Shown here: positions 17,331 through 26,393 of the stretch, one piece after another
Position numbering within the stretch: the stretch's first letter is position 1
Layout: each line of letters starts with the position of its first letter
Origin: Sphingomonas phyllosphaerae 5.2
GTDB lineage: Bacteria; Pseudomonadota; Alphaproteobacteria; Sphingomonadales; Sphingomonadaceae
Reading direction: 5' to 3'
Assembly: GCF_000419605.1 (NCBI RefSeq)
Contig: NZ_ATTI01000001.1
Coordinates: 121,001-185,000 of the forward strand
DNA length: 64,000 nt
Notes under the pieces: model-generated
The model's input: only the letters and a program-made list of their open reading frames with translations
Database searches by the model: none
What the model was told of the DNA's origin: nothing
Made by a program: the position numbers and the translations under genes

Positions 17331-18224
17331 CTACGTTGCGAAACTGTTCGCGAGGCTGCCCATCGTCAGCGCCCAGCCGTCGACCAGTACGAACAGCAGC
17401 AGCTTGAACGGCAGCGAGATGATCGTCGGGCTCAGCATCGCCATGCCCAGCGCCATCAACACGGTGGCGACGACCAGGTCGATCACGATGAACGGCAGGA
17501 ACAGGAGGAAGCCGATCTGGAACGCGGTCTTCAGCTCCGAGGTGACGAACGCCGGCAGCAGCACCGAATAGGGAATGTCGTTGGGCGTCGCATAGGGGCC
17601 GGACTTCGCCATCTCCGCGAACATCGTCACGTCCTTGATACGGGTCTGCTTGGCCATGAAGGCGTGGAGCGGCGCGGCGGCGGTCTGGATCAGCTGCGTG
17701 CCGCCGATGCGGCCCTGCGAATACGGCTGGATCGCGGTCGTGTTGATCTGGTTGATCGCCGGCGCCATGATGAAGAAGCTTAGGAACAGCGATAGCCCGA
17801 TCAGCACCTGGTTCGGCGGGGTCTGTTGCAGCCCCATCGCCTGGCGCAGAATCGACAGCACGATGATGATCCGCGTGAAGCTGGTCATCATCAGCACGAT
17901 GCCGGGCAGCACCGTGAGCAGGCCCATGATGATGAGGACCTGCAGCGACAGCGACAGCGATCCGGTGCCAGGCGTCGCGCCGGCGTCGCCGCGCGACAAT
18001 TGCCCGAGCGCGCGGTCCACCGCGTCGCCGACGCCCGGCGCCGGCGCGGCGGGTGCGCCTTGCACCGCCGGCTGCGACGGGGCGGGGAAGGTCTGCGCCA
18101 GCGCCGGCATCGCGACGCACAGCGCCACGACGATCGCCAGCAGCGCGAGGATCAGGTGCGAACGCCGCGTGCGCGCCCGGGGCGCGCGGATCAGCGTGCC
18201 GGTACGGATCGCCGAGACGCTCAC
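17331..18224 (-). CDS. fliP: FliP, flagellar export-gate protein
   Basis: A 297-residue FliP. A basic leader and cleavable-looking signal (residues ~22-44, ending ALAQ) is followed by a linker and the conserved core: LSLSLQVLIIMGLLTVLPGIVLMMTSFTRIIIVLSILR, PNQVLIGLSLFLSFFIMAP, and the C-terminal LPFIVIDLVVATVLMALGMAMLSP. It forms the pentameric heart of the export gate with FliQ and FliR. Start overlaps the fliO stop by 4 bp. Confidence 0.97.
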   Translation of the reverse strand: MSVSAIRTGTLIRAPRARTRRSHLILALLAIVVALCVAMPALAQTFPAPSQPAVQGAPAAPAPGVGDAVDRALGQLSRGDAGATPGTGSLSLSLQVLIIMGLLTVLPGIVLMMTSFTRIIIVLSILRQAMGLQQTPPNQVLIGLSLFLSFFIMAPAINQINTTAIQPYSQGRIGGTQLIQTAAAPLHAFMAKQTRIKDVTMFAEMAKSGPYATPNDIPYSVLLPAFVTSELKTAFQIGFLLFLPFIVIDLVVATVLMALGMAMLSPTIISLPFKLLLFVLVDGWALTMGSLANSFAT

Positions 18225-18499
18225 TGGCCGAGGTCCACCGGCACGCGCGCATCGGACTTGTCGACCAGCGTCACGCCCGCGCGATTGACCGAGACCAGCA
18301 GGCGCCGGCCCTCGAAATCGACCACCGCCAGCTTGACCCCCGGCGAGATCATCATCGTCTCGCGTACGGCGATCCCGCGTGCGCTCGGCTTGCCCGGCAT
18401 CCGCGATTCAAGGCGCCGCCACAGATAGAGGCACCCGATCATCAGCCCGCAGACCAGCGGGAGCATGACGACCAGCTTCAGGATATAGGTCCACATCAT
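18221..18499 (-). CDS. fliO: FliO, flagellar export assembly protein
   Basis: A 92-residue protein with one N-terminal membrane helix (ILKLVVMLPLVCGLMIGCLYLW) and a small cytoplasmic domain with the FliO-like pattern VRETMMISPGVKLAVVDFEGRRLLVSV. FliO is a scaffold for FliP assembly. Identification rests on this architecture and on its place between fliN and fliP. Confidence 0.85.
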   Translation of the reverse strand: MMWTYILKLVVMLPLVCGLMIGCLYLWRRLESRMPGKPSARGIAVRETMMISPGVKLAVVDFEGRRLLVSVNRAGVTLVDKSDARVPVDLGQ

Positions 18500-18513
18500 C
18501 GCCCGCGTTTCCC

Positions 18514-18804
18514 TCAGCCGCGCTTTTCGGGAGAGACCAGCTCGGTCATCTTCACGCCGTAGCGCTCGCCGACGGTCACGATCTCGCCGCGTCCGATCAA
18601 CGTGCCGTTGACCAGCACGTCGAGCAGCTCGCCCGCCTGCCGGTCCAGTTCGATCACGCTCGATTCGCCAAGTGCCAGCAGCTCGCGCAGCGACAGCGTG
18701 GTCGATCCGATCTCGACGGTCAGCCGCACGTCCACGCCCTGCAAAAGCCGCAGATTGCTGGCGACGGCGGCGTCGATCGCAAATCCGCCGGTCATGTCGT
18801 TCAT
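18514..18804 (-). CDS. fliN: FliN, C-ring switch protein
   Basis: A 96-residue SpoA-domain protein: LLQGVDVRLTVEIGSTTLSLRELLALGESSVIELDR, then VLVNGTLIGRGEIVTVGERYGVKMTELV, the textbook FliN fold. It forms the lower C-ring with FliM and the docking site for FliH. Start ATG at 18804 overlaps the fliM stop by 4 bp. Confidence 0.96.
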   Translation of the reverse strand: MNDMTGGFAIDAAVASNLRLLQGVDVRLTVEIGSTTLSLRELLALGESSVIELDRQAGELLDVLVNGTLIGRGEIVTVGERYGVKMTELVSPEKRG

Positions 18805-19739
18805 TGCAGGGGTCCTTCGAACTTGGAGATGCGGATGGCCGCGCGGCCGTTGGACGTGCCGACGGTGCCCAGGCCCAGTGCGACGCCGCCGATCACGATC
18901 GGCACGTCGACCCCGAAGCTGATCGGGATGACGTCGCCTTCCTTGAGGTCCATCAGCCGCGACAGCGTGATCGTCGGCTCGGCGAGTACCGAGCGCACCG
19001 GCAGCCGCACCGCCATCGCCGCACGCGTCAGCTGCGTGCGCCATTCGGCGTCGACCTCGGCCGGCTTGGCGACGACCTTGCCGGTCAGCGCCACGGTGTG
19101 CGGCTTCAGCGTCGCGACGGGGTAGAGGATGTCGACGAACGCCGGCTTGGCGGTGCCGCGCGCGATCGCGAAGCGGGTGGCGATCACCACCTCGTCGCCC
19201 TCGACGCCGGGGATCATGCTGGAGCCCAGCTCGCATGGCTCGGCGGCGAAACGCGCGCGCGCCAGCGGCTCCCACGCGGTCTCCAGCGCGCGTGCCATGC
19301 CCTTGGCGACGCGCGCGACGATCACGTCGGCGGCGGGGGTGAATTCCAGCGCCAGCATCGGCGAGACGTCGCCGGTGCCGCCGAAGAACAGGTCGATGAT
19401 CTCGACGACGAACTGGCTGTCGAGCACGCACAGCGCCGGGCGGCCATCCATCGACAGCGGAAGCCACGCCGTCAGCTTGTCGCCGCGCGCAGCCCGGTAA
19501 TCGGCGAGGCGCAGCACCTCCAGCGGCTCGGCCCAGGCGCGCGTCTCGGCGCGCCAGTAACCCTCGAACGCCTGCCGCACCCCGCGCGCCGCGCGCGCGG
19601 ACAGGTGCTGCAACGTGTGCAGGTCGCCGAACGGATGCAGCTTCGCGGGCGTCGCCGGCCCCCCACCCAAAGCGGCAGCGGCGCCGATCGGCGTGCCGGT
19701 GTCGAATCCGGTTTCGAGGGAGGCGGGCGTGTTAACCAT
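18801..19739 (-). CDS. fliM: FliM, C-ring switch protein
   Basis: A 312-residue FliM. Middle domain CheC-like (about residues 45-220) with LQHLSARAARGVRQAFEGYW and VVEIIDLFFGGTGD; C-terminal SpoA domain with LMDLKEGDVIPISFG and VIVGGVALGLGTVGTSNGRAAIRI. The N-terminal CheY-binding motif (LSQDEIDALL in E. coli) is not visible: the N terminus reads MVNTPASLETGFDTGTPIG. It follows fliL by 6 bp. Confidence 0.94.
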   Translation of the reverse strand: MVNTPASLETGFDTGTPIGAAAALGGGPATPAKLHPFGDLHTLQHLSARAARGVRQAFEGYWRAETRAWAEPLEVLRLADYRAARGDKLTAWLPLSMDGRPALCVLDSQFVVEIIDLFFGGTGDVSPMLALEFTPAADVIVARVAKGMARALETAWEPLARARFAAEPCELGSSMIPGVEGDEVVIATRFAIARGTAKPAFVDILYPVATLKPHTVALTGKVVAKPAEVDAEWRTQLTRAAMAVRLPVRSVLAEPTITLSRLMDLKEGDVIPISFGVDVPIVIGGVALGLGTVGTSNGRAAIRISKFEGPLQ

Positions 19740-19745
19740 CTATCT

Positions 19746-20426
19746 TCACTGAACCACGAAATTGGTAAAGTAGACGTTACTGATCCCCCCAAAGCCTTCC
19801 TTTTCGCGCAGAATCTGGTTGATCGTCGCGGCGAGCCGCTTCTGGAGCCGGATCTTGCCGTCGCTGGTGAATACCTGATCCTCGGGCGTGTCGCCGAGCG
19901 TCAGCAGGATCGCCGAGCGAATCGCGATGTCGTTGGTCTTCAGGTTGGTGATGACCTTGTCGTCGTACGGCGTCGACACCGCGAGGCCGACCTGGACGAA
20001 GTGGACCGAATCCTGGAGGTTGGAGGTGAACTCCTTCTCCATCGCGAAATAGTTGGAGGCATAGGGCTCGCCGCCGTGCCCTTCCGGTGTCGGCGCCCCC
20101 TTGGCCTCGCCGCCGGCCTCGCCTTCGCCGCCTTCGGCCGCGGCCTCGCCGCCGCCATGGCCGCCTTCGCCACCTTCGCCCTCGGCACCTTCGCCGGCGT
20201 GCTTCTGCTCGCTCTTGGGAACGAGCTTGGGCTTGTTCGGGTCGGCGTGTTCGGCACCTTCCTCGGCCTTGGCGTGGCCGCCGACCATGCCGGAACCGGC
20301 GGCGTACAGGCCGGCGCCGACCCCGCCGCCCAGCAGGACGACGACGCCGACGACGCCAATGATGATCATTTTCATCTTGCCCTTTTTCTTGGGCGCGGCC
20401 GCTGCGGCGTCGGGGGTGTCACTCAT
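19746..20426 (-). CDS. fliL: FliL, stator-associated basal body protein
   Basis: A 226-residue single-pass protein. A Lys-rich N terminus precedes a membrane helix (IIIGVVGVVVLLGGGVGAGLYAA). A long low-complexity Glu/Gly/Ala/His linker follows (about 45-110). The periplasmic FliL domain has YFAMEKEFTSNLQDS and FVQVGLAVSTPYDDKVITNLKTNDIAIRSAILLTL. FliL surrounds stator units and supports motor torque. The linker is longer than in E. coli FliL (154 residues). Confidence 0.93.
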   Translation of the reverse strand: MSDTPDAAAAAPKKKGKMKMIIIGVVGVVVLLGGGVGAGLYAAGSGMVGGHAKAEEGAEHADPNKPKLVPKSEQKHAGEGAEGEGGEGGHGGGEAAAEGGEGEAGGEAKGAPTPEGHGGEPYASNYFAMEKEFTSNLQDSVHFVQVGLAVSTPYDDKVITNLKTNDIAIRSAILLTLGDTPEDQVFTSDGKIRLQKRLAATINQILREKEGFGGISNVYFTNFVVQ

Positions 20427-20442
20427 CGTCGTGGTTCCTCAA

Positions 20443-22821
20443 TCAAGCGATTCGCTGGTCGGTGTCGTCGGCCTCCGCCGCGGCGGCGCGGCGCGCCGAC
20501 ACGGGGGCGGCGGGAAGGGGGGCGCCGCGCTGCTGCTGCTGCTGCTGGCGGTCGCCCTGCGGGGTCGCGCCACCGCTGCCGGTGCCGGCCGGGGCGTGCT
20601 GCAGCTTCAGTCCGCGCGCCTCGGCCATCTCGGTCAGCCGCGGCTGCGCATCGGCGAGCAGCGCGCGGGTCTGCGGCTGTTCGGCGGTCAGTTGCACCTG
20701 CACGCTGTCGCCGTCGCGACGCAGCGCGACGTCGATCGTCCCCAGTGCGTCGGGGACGACGCGGATGCGCATGTCGTTCGCGTCCGCCATGTCGCGCAAC
20801 TTCTCGATGTGCTGGATCATCGCACTCGGCCAATGCGGCTGGCGCATATCGAGCGTTTGCTGCTGCGCCTGGCCCGTCGCGGTGACGGCGGCGGTGGTGA
20901 GCGCCGCGGTCGCCTGCGGCTGCCCGACCGGCGCGGCGGCGTCGGCCGGGCGCGCGTGGTCGTCGGCAGTGACGGCACGGTGGATCGCCTCCGCAAAGGT
21001 GCGCGCGGCGCTCGCGATCACCGGCGCGGGCGGCTCGCCGGGCAGCGGCGCGGTCGCCGGCGTCGGCACGCGGCCTGGTTCGCGGGTGACCGCGGGCTCG
21101 GGCGCGACGATCGCGGCCTCCGGCGCAGCGGCGATCGGCGCCGCCGCTTGTGGCGTGACCGGCAGCGGTGCGTCGACGCGTAGCGGGGCGGCGGCGGCGA
21201 TCACCGGTGCGGCGGGCGCGGCCGGCACCGTCGCTTCGTGCGGAGCGGCGGGGCGCAACGGGGCTGCTGCGTCGGGTGCGATCGGAGCAGGCGTCGCGAG
21301 AGGAACGTCGGCGCGCAACGGTGCGGTCGTCGCGCGTGGCGCGGCGCTCGGCGAGAGACTCGCAGCCGCCGTGCCGTCCGTGCTCGCAACCGGGGCCGGC
21401 GCGGCGAGCGGGGCCGTCGTGGCGATCGGGGCGGTGGCCGCGAGAATCGTGCCGGCCGGTGCGGCGGCAGGGACGCCGGCGGCAGGCAGTGTCACGGCCG
21501 CAGCGGTGGCCGGGGGCAGGTCGACCACGATCGGCGCCGGTGCAACGCGGGCGGCAGTCGGAGCGGTGCTCCGATCGGTGACGGCCGGCGTCGCGCGTGT
21601 CGGACGCGAGGCGTCGGGGGTCGGGCGGCTGTCCACTGCCACTGCGGGAACAGGAGCGATGTCGGCCACGGCGACGATCGGCGCCCCCGCGATCTCCGGA
21701 CCGATCGGTGCGGTGGTCGGACGAGCGACCACGGTCGCGGTCGGCTCCTTCGGCGCAGGCCTGGCGCGATCGCTGCGACCTGCCACTGCCGGCGCCTCGG
21801 TGCGCGGCGTCGGCGAGGATGGCGTGCTCGCGCTCGTTGCAGTTCGCGGCGCGGTCGACGCCGCCGGGGCGTCGATACGGACCGGCGTCACCGGTGCGGG
21901 CTCGATCGCTGCCGGTGCCACCGCATCGGCCGGTTTGGGGAGCGGCGCGGAACCTCCAACAATTTTCGGCGTCACGGAAGCGTGGGCTGCGGGCGTGGGC
22001 GATGCCGCAATCTCCGCTGCCGGCGGCGTCCGGCTCGAGCGCACAGCGGCGGGCTGTTGCGGCACATCGGTCGCGGGCCGCGACGCGACGGCGGGGGCGG
22101 TGATCGGATCAGCGGGAGCGTCCGCCGGCGCGGGCGCCCGCGACAAAGTCGTCGCGTCGATCGCGACCGTGGCCGGGCGCGCGGTGGCGGGTGCCGGCAC
22201 GCCGGCATGCGCAGGCTTGTCGACGGCATCGATCGACTGCGACGATGCCAGTTCGGCAGCGACCGGTGCGTCGGGCGCTGTCGTCGGTCGCGGTGCCGGC
22301 GGGATCGTCACGTCGGCCATCGGCGGGACGGGAGCGGGGACGACCTCGGCGGTGTCGCGCGACGCTGGCTCGGCGGCGGCATCGTCCTTCACGGAGGGCG
22401 CGTCCTTCGCGGGCGCAGTGGCCGGCACGTCGGTCGCCGACACCTCCTTTTCGTCGGCCGGCAACTTCGCCACCAGCCGCAGCCGCGGCGTCACCGGTGT
22501 CGGCGCCATCGGCCGCTCGGGTATAACCGCCGGCGTCGGCGCCGGCGGCACCTCCACCCCGGTCGCGTCGGCGAGCCAGGCGAGCGCGGCGTCGCCGGCC
22601 GGGATCTCGGCATCGGCAAGCGGCAGGCCGGTGCCGGGGGCGGCAAGTTCCTGCCGGGCCGGGTCGGTCGCGCTACCAGCGGCAAGACCGTCGCCACAGC
22701 CGGGTACCAGCAGCTTCAGGAAGTCGCCCGCCGCGCCACCTGCGCCCGGCGCGTTGCCCGGGGCACCCGGCAGCATCGCGCCCGGCGCCGTCGTCGTCAG
22801 AAGGCTTGCGATCGTGGTCAA
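20443..22821 (-). CDS. fliK: FliK, hook-length control protein
   Basis: A 792-residue, strongly Ala/Pro/Thr-rich protein with a TTG start (MTTIASLLTTTAP). The centre is low complexity, as expected of an extended molecular ruler. The C-terminal switch domain is visible near residues 675-750: WPSAMIQHIEKLRDMADAND, IRVVPDALGTIDVALRRDGDSVQVQLTAEQPQTRALLADAQPRL. FliK measures the hook during export and triggers FlhB switching. At nearly twice the E. coli length (405) it is large, though its identity is clear. A sigma-54 promoter lies 28 bases before the start (predicted leader). Confidence 0.93.
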   Translation of the reverse strand: MTTIASLLTTTAPGAMLPGAPGNAPGAGGAAGDFLKLLVPGCGDGLAAGSATDPARQELAAPGTGLPLADAEIPAGDAALAWLADATGVEVPPAPTPAVIPERPMAPTPVTPRLRLVAKLPADEKEVSATDVPATAPAKDAPSVKDDAAAEPASRDTAEVVPAPVPPMADVTIPPAPRPTTAPDAPVAAELASSQSIDAVDKPAHAGVPAPATARPATVAIDATTLSRAPAPADAPADPITAPAVASRPATDVPQQPAAVRSSRTPPAAEIAASPTPAAHASVTPKIVGGSAPLPKPADAVAPAAIEPAPVTPVRIDAPAASTAPRTATSASTPSSPTPRTEAPAVAGRSDRARPAPKEPTATVVARPTTAPIGPEIAGAPIVAVADIAPVPAVAVDSRPTPDASRPTRATPAVTDRSTAPTAARVAPAPIVVDLPPATAAAVTLPAAGVPAAAPAGTILAATAPIATTAPLAAPAPVASTDGTAAASLSPSAAPRATTAPLRADVPLATPAPIAPDAAAPLRPAAPHEATVPAAPAAPVIAAAAPLRVDAPLPVTPQAAAPIAAAPEAAIVAPEPAVTREPGRVPTPATAPLPGEPPAPVIASAARTFAEAIHRAVTADDHARPADAAAPVGQPQATAALTTAAVTATGQAQQQTLDMRQPHWPSAMIQHIEKLRDMADANDMRIRVVPDALGTIDVALRRDGDSVQVQLTAEQPQTRALLADAQPRLTEMAEARGLKLQHAPAGTGSGGATPQGDRQQQQQQRGAPLPAAPVSARRAAAAEADDTDQRIA

Positions 22822-22859
22822 GGTGGGTCGCTTCCGTGCTCGGGGTCTGCGAGCATCTT

Positions 22860-22875
22860 TGCAAGGAGCGTGCCG
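22860..22875 (-). promoter_or_regulatory. Sigma-54 promoter for the fliK operon
   Basis: Minus strand reads CGGCACG-CTCC-TTGCA, matching the -24/-12 consensus TGGCACG-N4-TTGCW except for the first base. It lies in the 55-bp gap between the fliJ stop and the fliK start. Predicted transcription start is near 22849, giving a 28-base leader. It would restart transcription of fliK-L-M-N-O-P-Q-R-flhB-fliD-fliS independently of fliE-J. Confidence 0.87.
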
Positions 22876-22876
22876 T

Positions 22877-23284
22877 TTACCGCTTGGGGCGGGCGGGCAC
22901 GTCTTCCAGCGCCTTCATCTCGGCGCGCAGGTCAGCGGCGTGCTGCCGCTCGAGCAGCTTTTCGACCGCGCTCTGGTCCCGACGTGCGCCGCGCGTCGCC
23001 TCGGCGCTGCGCTCGACCTGCTGCTCGGCCATCCGTACGCGGTTCAGCGCCGCCTCGGCAGAGCGATGCAGCCGGTCGCGGAAGTGCGCGGCGGCGGCCA
23101 GATTGACCGCGCCAGCGGCACTATGGGGAGTCGGCGCGACGGCGCTGGCGAGCTGCGCGATGCGCTGCGCCAGTTGCGTCTCGCTGCTCAGCTGCGCCTG
23201 CGTGCGCGACTCCTCGGCGCGCGCCAGCCCCAGCTGGAGCGTGCGGACGCGGTGCAGGCGCTTCAGCCGCTTGGCGTCAGGCAT
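22877..23284 (-). CDS. fliJ: FliJ, export chaperone-like coiled-coil protein
   Basis: A 135-residue, highly charged helical protein (KRLKRLHRVRTLQLGLARAEESRTQAQLSSETQLAQRIAQL and AEAALNRVRMAEQQVERSAEA). It matches FliJ in size, coiled-coil character and position directly after fliI, with which it overlaps by 8 bp. FliJ is the stalk of the FliI hexamer and couples to FlhA. Confidence 0.88.
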   Translation of the reverse strand: MPDAKRLKRLHRVRTLQLGLARAEESRTQAQLSSETQLAQRIAQLASAVAPTPHSAAGAVNLAAAAHFRDRLHRSAEAALNRVRMAEQQVERSAEATRGARRDQSAVEKLLERQHAADLRAEMKALEDVPARPKR

Positions 23285-24608
23285 CGCCGAAGACGCCGGT
23301 CAGCTCCATCGCGGCGTCGGCGAGCGAGACCATCTGGTGCGTGTCCTGGCGCACGAATTCCATGATCGCGGGCTGATAGGCGATCGCGGCGTCGATCGCC
23401 GGATCGCTGCCGCTGCGATACGCGCCCATCAGCACGAGGTCGCGATTCTCTTCGTAGGTCGCGAGGTGCCGGCGCAGGATCCGCGCCGCCTGCTGGTGTT
23501 CGTGCGGCACGATGTCGTTCATCACGCGGCTGATCGACTTGGAGATGTCGATCGCCGGATAGACGGCGCGCTCCGCCATCGCGCGGCTGAGCACGATATG
23601 GCCGTCGAGGATCGAGCGTGCCGAATCGACGACCGGATCGTTGCCGTCGTCGCCGTCGGCGAGCACGGTGTAGATGCCCGTGATCGACCCGCCGGTGTTC
23701 ACGTCCGATCCGGCGCGCTCCAGCAGATTGGGGAGCATCGCGATCGCCGACGGTGGATAGCCGCGCGCCGAGGCGGGTTCGCCCAGCGCCAGTCCGATCT
23801 CGCGCCCGGCGTGCGCGACGCGGGTGAGCGAGTCGATGATGAGCAGCACCTTCTTGCCCTCGGCGCGAAAGCCTTCTGCAATGGCGGTGGCGCGCAACGC
23901 GCCGCGGATGCGCAGCACCGGCGAGTGGTTGGCGGGGACCGCGACAACGACCGAGCGCAGCCGCGCCGCCCCCGCCACCTTGGTCTCCAGGAAGTCCGCG
24001 ACCTCGCGACTGCGCTCGCCGATCAGGCCGATGACGATCACATCGGCCTGCGCCGCGCGCACCATCATGCCGAGCAGCACCGACTTGCCGACGCCCGATC
24101 CGGCCATGATGCCGACGCGCTGCCCCTGTCCGACCGTCAGCAGCCCGTTGATCGCGCGCACCCCGACGTCCATCGGGGCGAGCACGCGACCACGGTCCAG
24201 CGGCGACTGCATGTGTCCGGCCAGCGGCCAGCGTCCTGCGCCGCGGATCGGGCCGAGCCCGTCGATCGGATTTCCGGCGCCGTCGACGACGCGGCCCAGC
24301 ATCGCCGCACCGACCTCCGCCTCGCCCGGCGGGCCGAGCGGGCGGACGGGTGCATTGGGGAGGAGCGCGGCGGGGCCGCCGAGGTTCATCATCAGCGTGC
24401 GGCCGTTGCGGAAGCCGATCACCTCGGCCTCGACCTGGCCGCCGCCGTCCGCGCCGACGCGGCAGACGGTGCCCACCGGCAGCGTCAGCCCGACGGCTTC
24501 CATCAGCAACCCGTCATACGACGACAGCCGCCCCGACACGCGCGGCTTCGGCCGTGCGCCGGACAGTGCGATCGTGCCGAGGTAATCCTCCGCGAACTGC
24601 GTCAGCAC
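23277..24608 (-). CDS. fliI: FliI, flagellum-specific ATPase
   Basis: A 443-residue F1-beta-like ATPase of the export apparatus. Walker A AGSGVGKS lies at residues 169-176; VLLIIDSLTRVAHAGREIGLALGEP carries Walker B. GSITGIYTVLADGDD and the C-terminal IDAAIAYQPAIMEFVRQD are typical. I chose the GTG at 24608, which overlaps the fliH stop and gives normal length. The longer frame from 24656 adds a Gly/Arg leader translated from fliH in another frame. Confidence 0.96.
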   Translation of the reverse strand: MLTQFAEDYLGTIALSGARPKPRVSGRLSSYDGLLMEAVGLTLPVGTVCRVGADGGGQVEAEVIGFRNGRTLMMNLGGPAALLPNAPVRPLGPPGEAEVGAAMLGRVVDGAGNPIDGLGPIRGAGRWPLAGHMQSPLDRGRVLAPMDVGVRAINGLLTVGQGQRVGIMAGSGVGKSVLLGMMVRAAQADVIVIGLIGERSREVADFLETKVAGAARLRSVVVAVPANHSPVLRIRGALRATAIAEGFRAEGKKVLLIIDSLTRVAHAGREIGLALGEPASARGYPPSAIAMLPNLLERAGSDVNTGGSITGIYTVLADGDDGNDPVVDSARSILDGHIVLSRAMAERAVYPAIDISKSISRVMNDIVPHEHQQAARILRRHLATYEENRDLVLMGAYRSGSDPAIDAAIAYQPAIMEFVRQDTHQMVSLADAAMELTGVFGDA

Positions 24609-25372
24609 GCCGGCACCGCCGCGCGCTCGATCGCCGCGGTCAGCTGCTCCAGCCACATCGCCGGGCCGTCCTCGACGATCGTCGAGGCCGCTTCCATCAC
24701 GAAGCTGCCCGGCGCGACGTTCTCGTCACCGACCGGGAAGACGGTGCCGGGCACGCGGCCCTCCAGCAGCGGCAGGTCGTCGGGGTGCACGCGCAGCATC
24801 GCCGACTCGCTGGCGTCGGCGAGCAGTTCGGTCGCGGCTTCGACACGCGCGGCGAGCAGGGGCGCGGACACCCCGATCTCGCCGACCAATTGCGTCACCA
24901 GCATCGTGACCGTGCGGCGCAGCGATTCGGCCAGCGCGACGCGGTCGATCGCGCCGCCGCTCTTCATCGATCCCACCAGCGCTTCGAGCAGCTCGCGCTC
25001 ACGCGCGACCACCGCATCGGCGGCGATCGCGGCATCGGCGAGTCCGTCCTGATAGCCGGCGATCCGCGCGGCCTCGATCTGCTCGACGCAGGCCGGGATC
25101 GGCGCGTCGGCGTCCAGCATGTCCCAGCCAGCGGTCGGATCGGCGTCGCGATCGGCCGGCGAGAAGTGGCGCGGCTGTTCGCCGACCGGTTCCGACGCCG
25201 CGGCATCGCCCGTCGCCGGCGCGGGCGAACGGGCGCCGAACGCCTGCTCGATCCGCGCGATCAGGTCGGCGGGGGTGAAGCCCGGCGCGACCGAGGATTG
25301 CGCCAGGGCGCGGCTGGTGGCCGCGGCATTGGCGCGCGACGGCATCCCGATGACGAATTCCGCCTCAGACAT
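24602..25372 (-). CDS. fliH: FliH, regulator of the FliI ATPase
   Basis: A 256-residue FliH-like protein. The poorly conserved, acidic N-terminal half includes GYQDGLADAAIAADAVVARERELLEALV, a helical stalk. The C-terminal half resembles the vacuolar ATPase E/FliH fold (VTMLVTQLVGEIGVSAPLLAARVEAATELL, LRVHPDDLPLLEGRVPG). It anchors FliI to FliN. Position between fliG and fliI, with overlaps on both sides, supports the call. Confidence 0.9.
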   Translation of the reverse strand: MSEAEFVIGMPSRANAAATSRALAQSSVAPGFTPADLIARIEQAFGARSPAPATGDAAASEPVGEQPRHFSPADRDADPTAGWDMLDADAPIPACVEQIEAARIAGYQDGLADAAIAADAVVARERELLEALVGSMKSGGAIDRVALAESLRRTVTMLVTQLVGEIGVSAPLLAARVEAATELLADASESAMLRVHPDDLPLLEGRVPGTVFPVGDENVAPGSFVMEAASTIVEDGPAMWLEQLTAAIERAAVPAC

Positions 25373-26393
25373 AATCGTCGTCGCCCGCCCCGAGGTTGAT
25401 CGTCCCGTCCTTCGCCAGGTTGCGCGCGATCTGGATGATCGCCTTCTGCGCTTCCAGCACTTCGCTCAGCTTCATCGGTCCACGTGCTTCCATGTCGTCG
25501 CGGATGCCGGCCGCCGCGCGGGCGGACATGCAACCCAGCATCCGGTTGCGTGCCGCCTCGTCCACGCCCTTCAGCGCACGCGCCAGCGTGTCGCCGTCGA
25601 TGTTGCGGATCAGCGTGCCCAGGCCCTTGTCGTCCAGCTCCAGCAGGTTGTCGAAGACGAACATCGCCTCCTCGATCTGCCGCGCGATCTCGCGGTCCAT
25701 CTTGAGCAGCTTGGGCATGACGCGCTGCTCGACCGACTTGCGCGCGCCCTGCAGGATCTTGGCCGCTTCACGCGCGCCGCCCAGCTGGAGCGAGGTGGAC
25801 GAGCCGCCGCCGCTTCCGCTCCCGCCGCTGGTGCGGCTCGCGATCAAGGTGCGCAATGCCTCGACCGCGTCGGGCGTGATCGGGCCAAGTCGCGCGATGC
25901 GATGCAGGATGTCAGGCTGCACGATCTCCGGCAACAATTCGAGCACCTGGCTGCCGATCGCGGGATCGAGGTTGGCGATCATCACTGCGGCGATCTGCGG
26001 ATGCTCCTTGTCGAGCATCGCGGCGATCTCGCTGGCGTCGAGCCAGTCGAGCAGGTCGATCTCGCACACCGCCTCGGGCGGGGTGATCTGCGCCAGCACG
26101 CTCTCGGCCTTGTCGCGGCCCAGCGCGCGCGTCATCACCGCCTCCACCTTCGGGCCGGGGTTGAAGGTGATGCCGGTGCGCTCGCGCGCCTTGCCGACGA
26201 AATCGTCGAGCACCAGGTCGACCTCTTCCTCGCTGACGTCGGCGACCGCGAACATCGCGCTGCCCAGCTTGCGGACTTCCTCGGGATCCAGCTTCTGCAG
26301 GATCGCGGCGGCTTCCTCCTCGCCGAACAGCATCATCAGTACGGCGGCGCGCTCGACGCCGGTGAAGATGCGCGGGGTGGCGGCCTCGCTCAC
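25365..26393 (-). CDS. fliG: FliG, motor switch protein
   Basis: A 342-residue FliG with N-terminal RAAVLMMLFGEEEAAAILQKLDPEEVRKLGSAM. The middle domain has the EHPQ motif (DKEHPQIAAVMIANL). The C-terminal torque domain has the charged helix DEAARNRMLGCMSARAAAGIRDDMEARGPM. It joins FliF to FliM and meets the stator. Gene overlaps fliF by 4 bp and fliH by 8 bp. Confidence 0.97.
   Translation of the reverse strand: MSEAATPRIFTGVERAAVLMMLFGEEEAAAILQKLDPEEVRKLGSAMFAVADVSEEEVDLVLDDFVGKARERTGITFNPGPKVEAVMTRALGRDKAESVLAQITPPEAVCEIDLLDWLDASEIAAMLDKEHPQIAAVMIANLDPAIGSQVLELLPEIVQPDILHRIARLGPITPDAVEALRTLIASRTSGGSGSGGGSSTSLQLGGAREAAKILQGARKSVEQRVMPKLLKMDREIARQIEEAMFVFDNLLELDDKGLGTLIRNIDGDTLARALKGVDEAARNRMLGCMSARAAAGIRDDMEARGPMKLSEVLEAQKAIIQIARNLAKDGTINLGAGDDDYV

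Noticed and set aside
20462..23365. 967-codon open frame on the plus strand opposite fliK, fliJ and fliI
   Set aside because: Low-complexity Gly/Ala shadow of the GC-rich fliK frame. It has no family features and no ribosome site, while fliK, fliJ and fliI are clear on the other strand.
24609..24656. Longer FliI beginning at 24656
   Set aside because: The extra 16 residues are Gly/Arg-rich and translated from within fliH. The GTG at 24608, overlapping the fliH stop, gives normal length.
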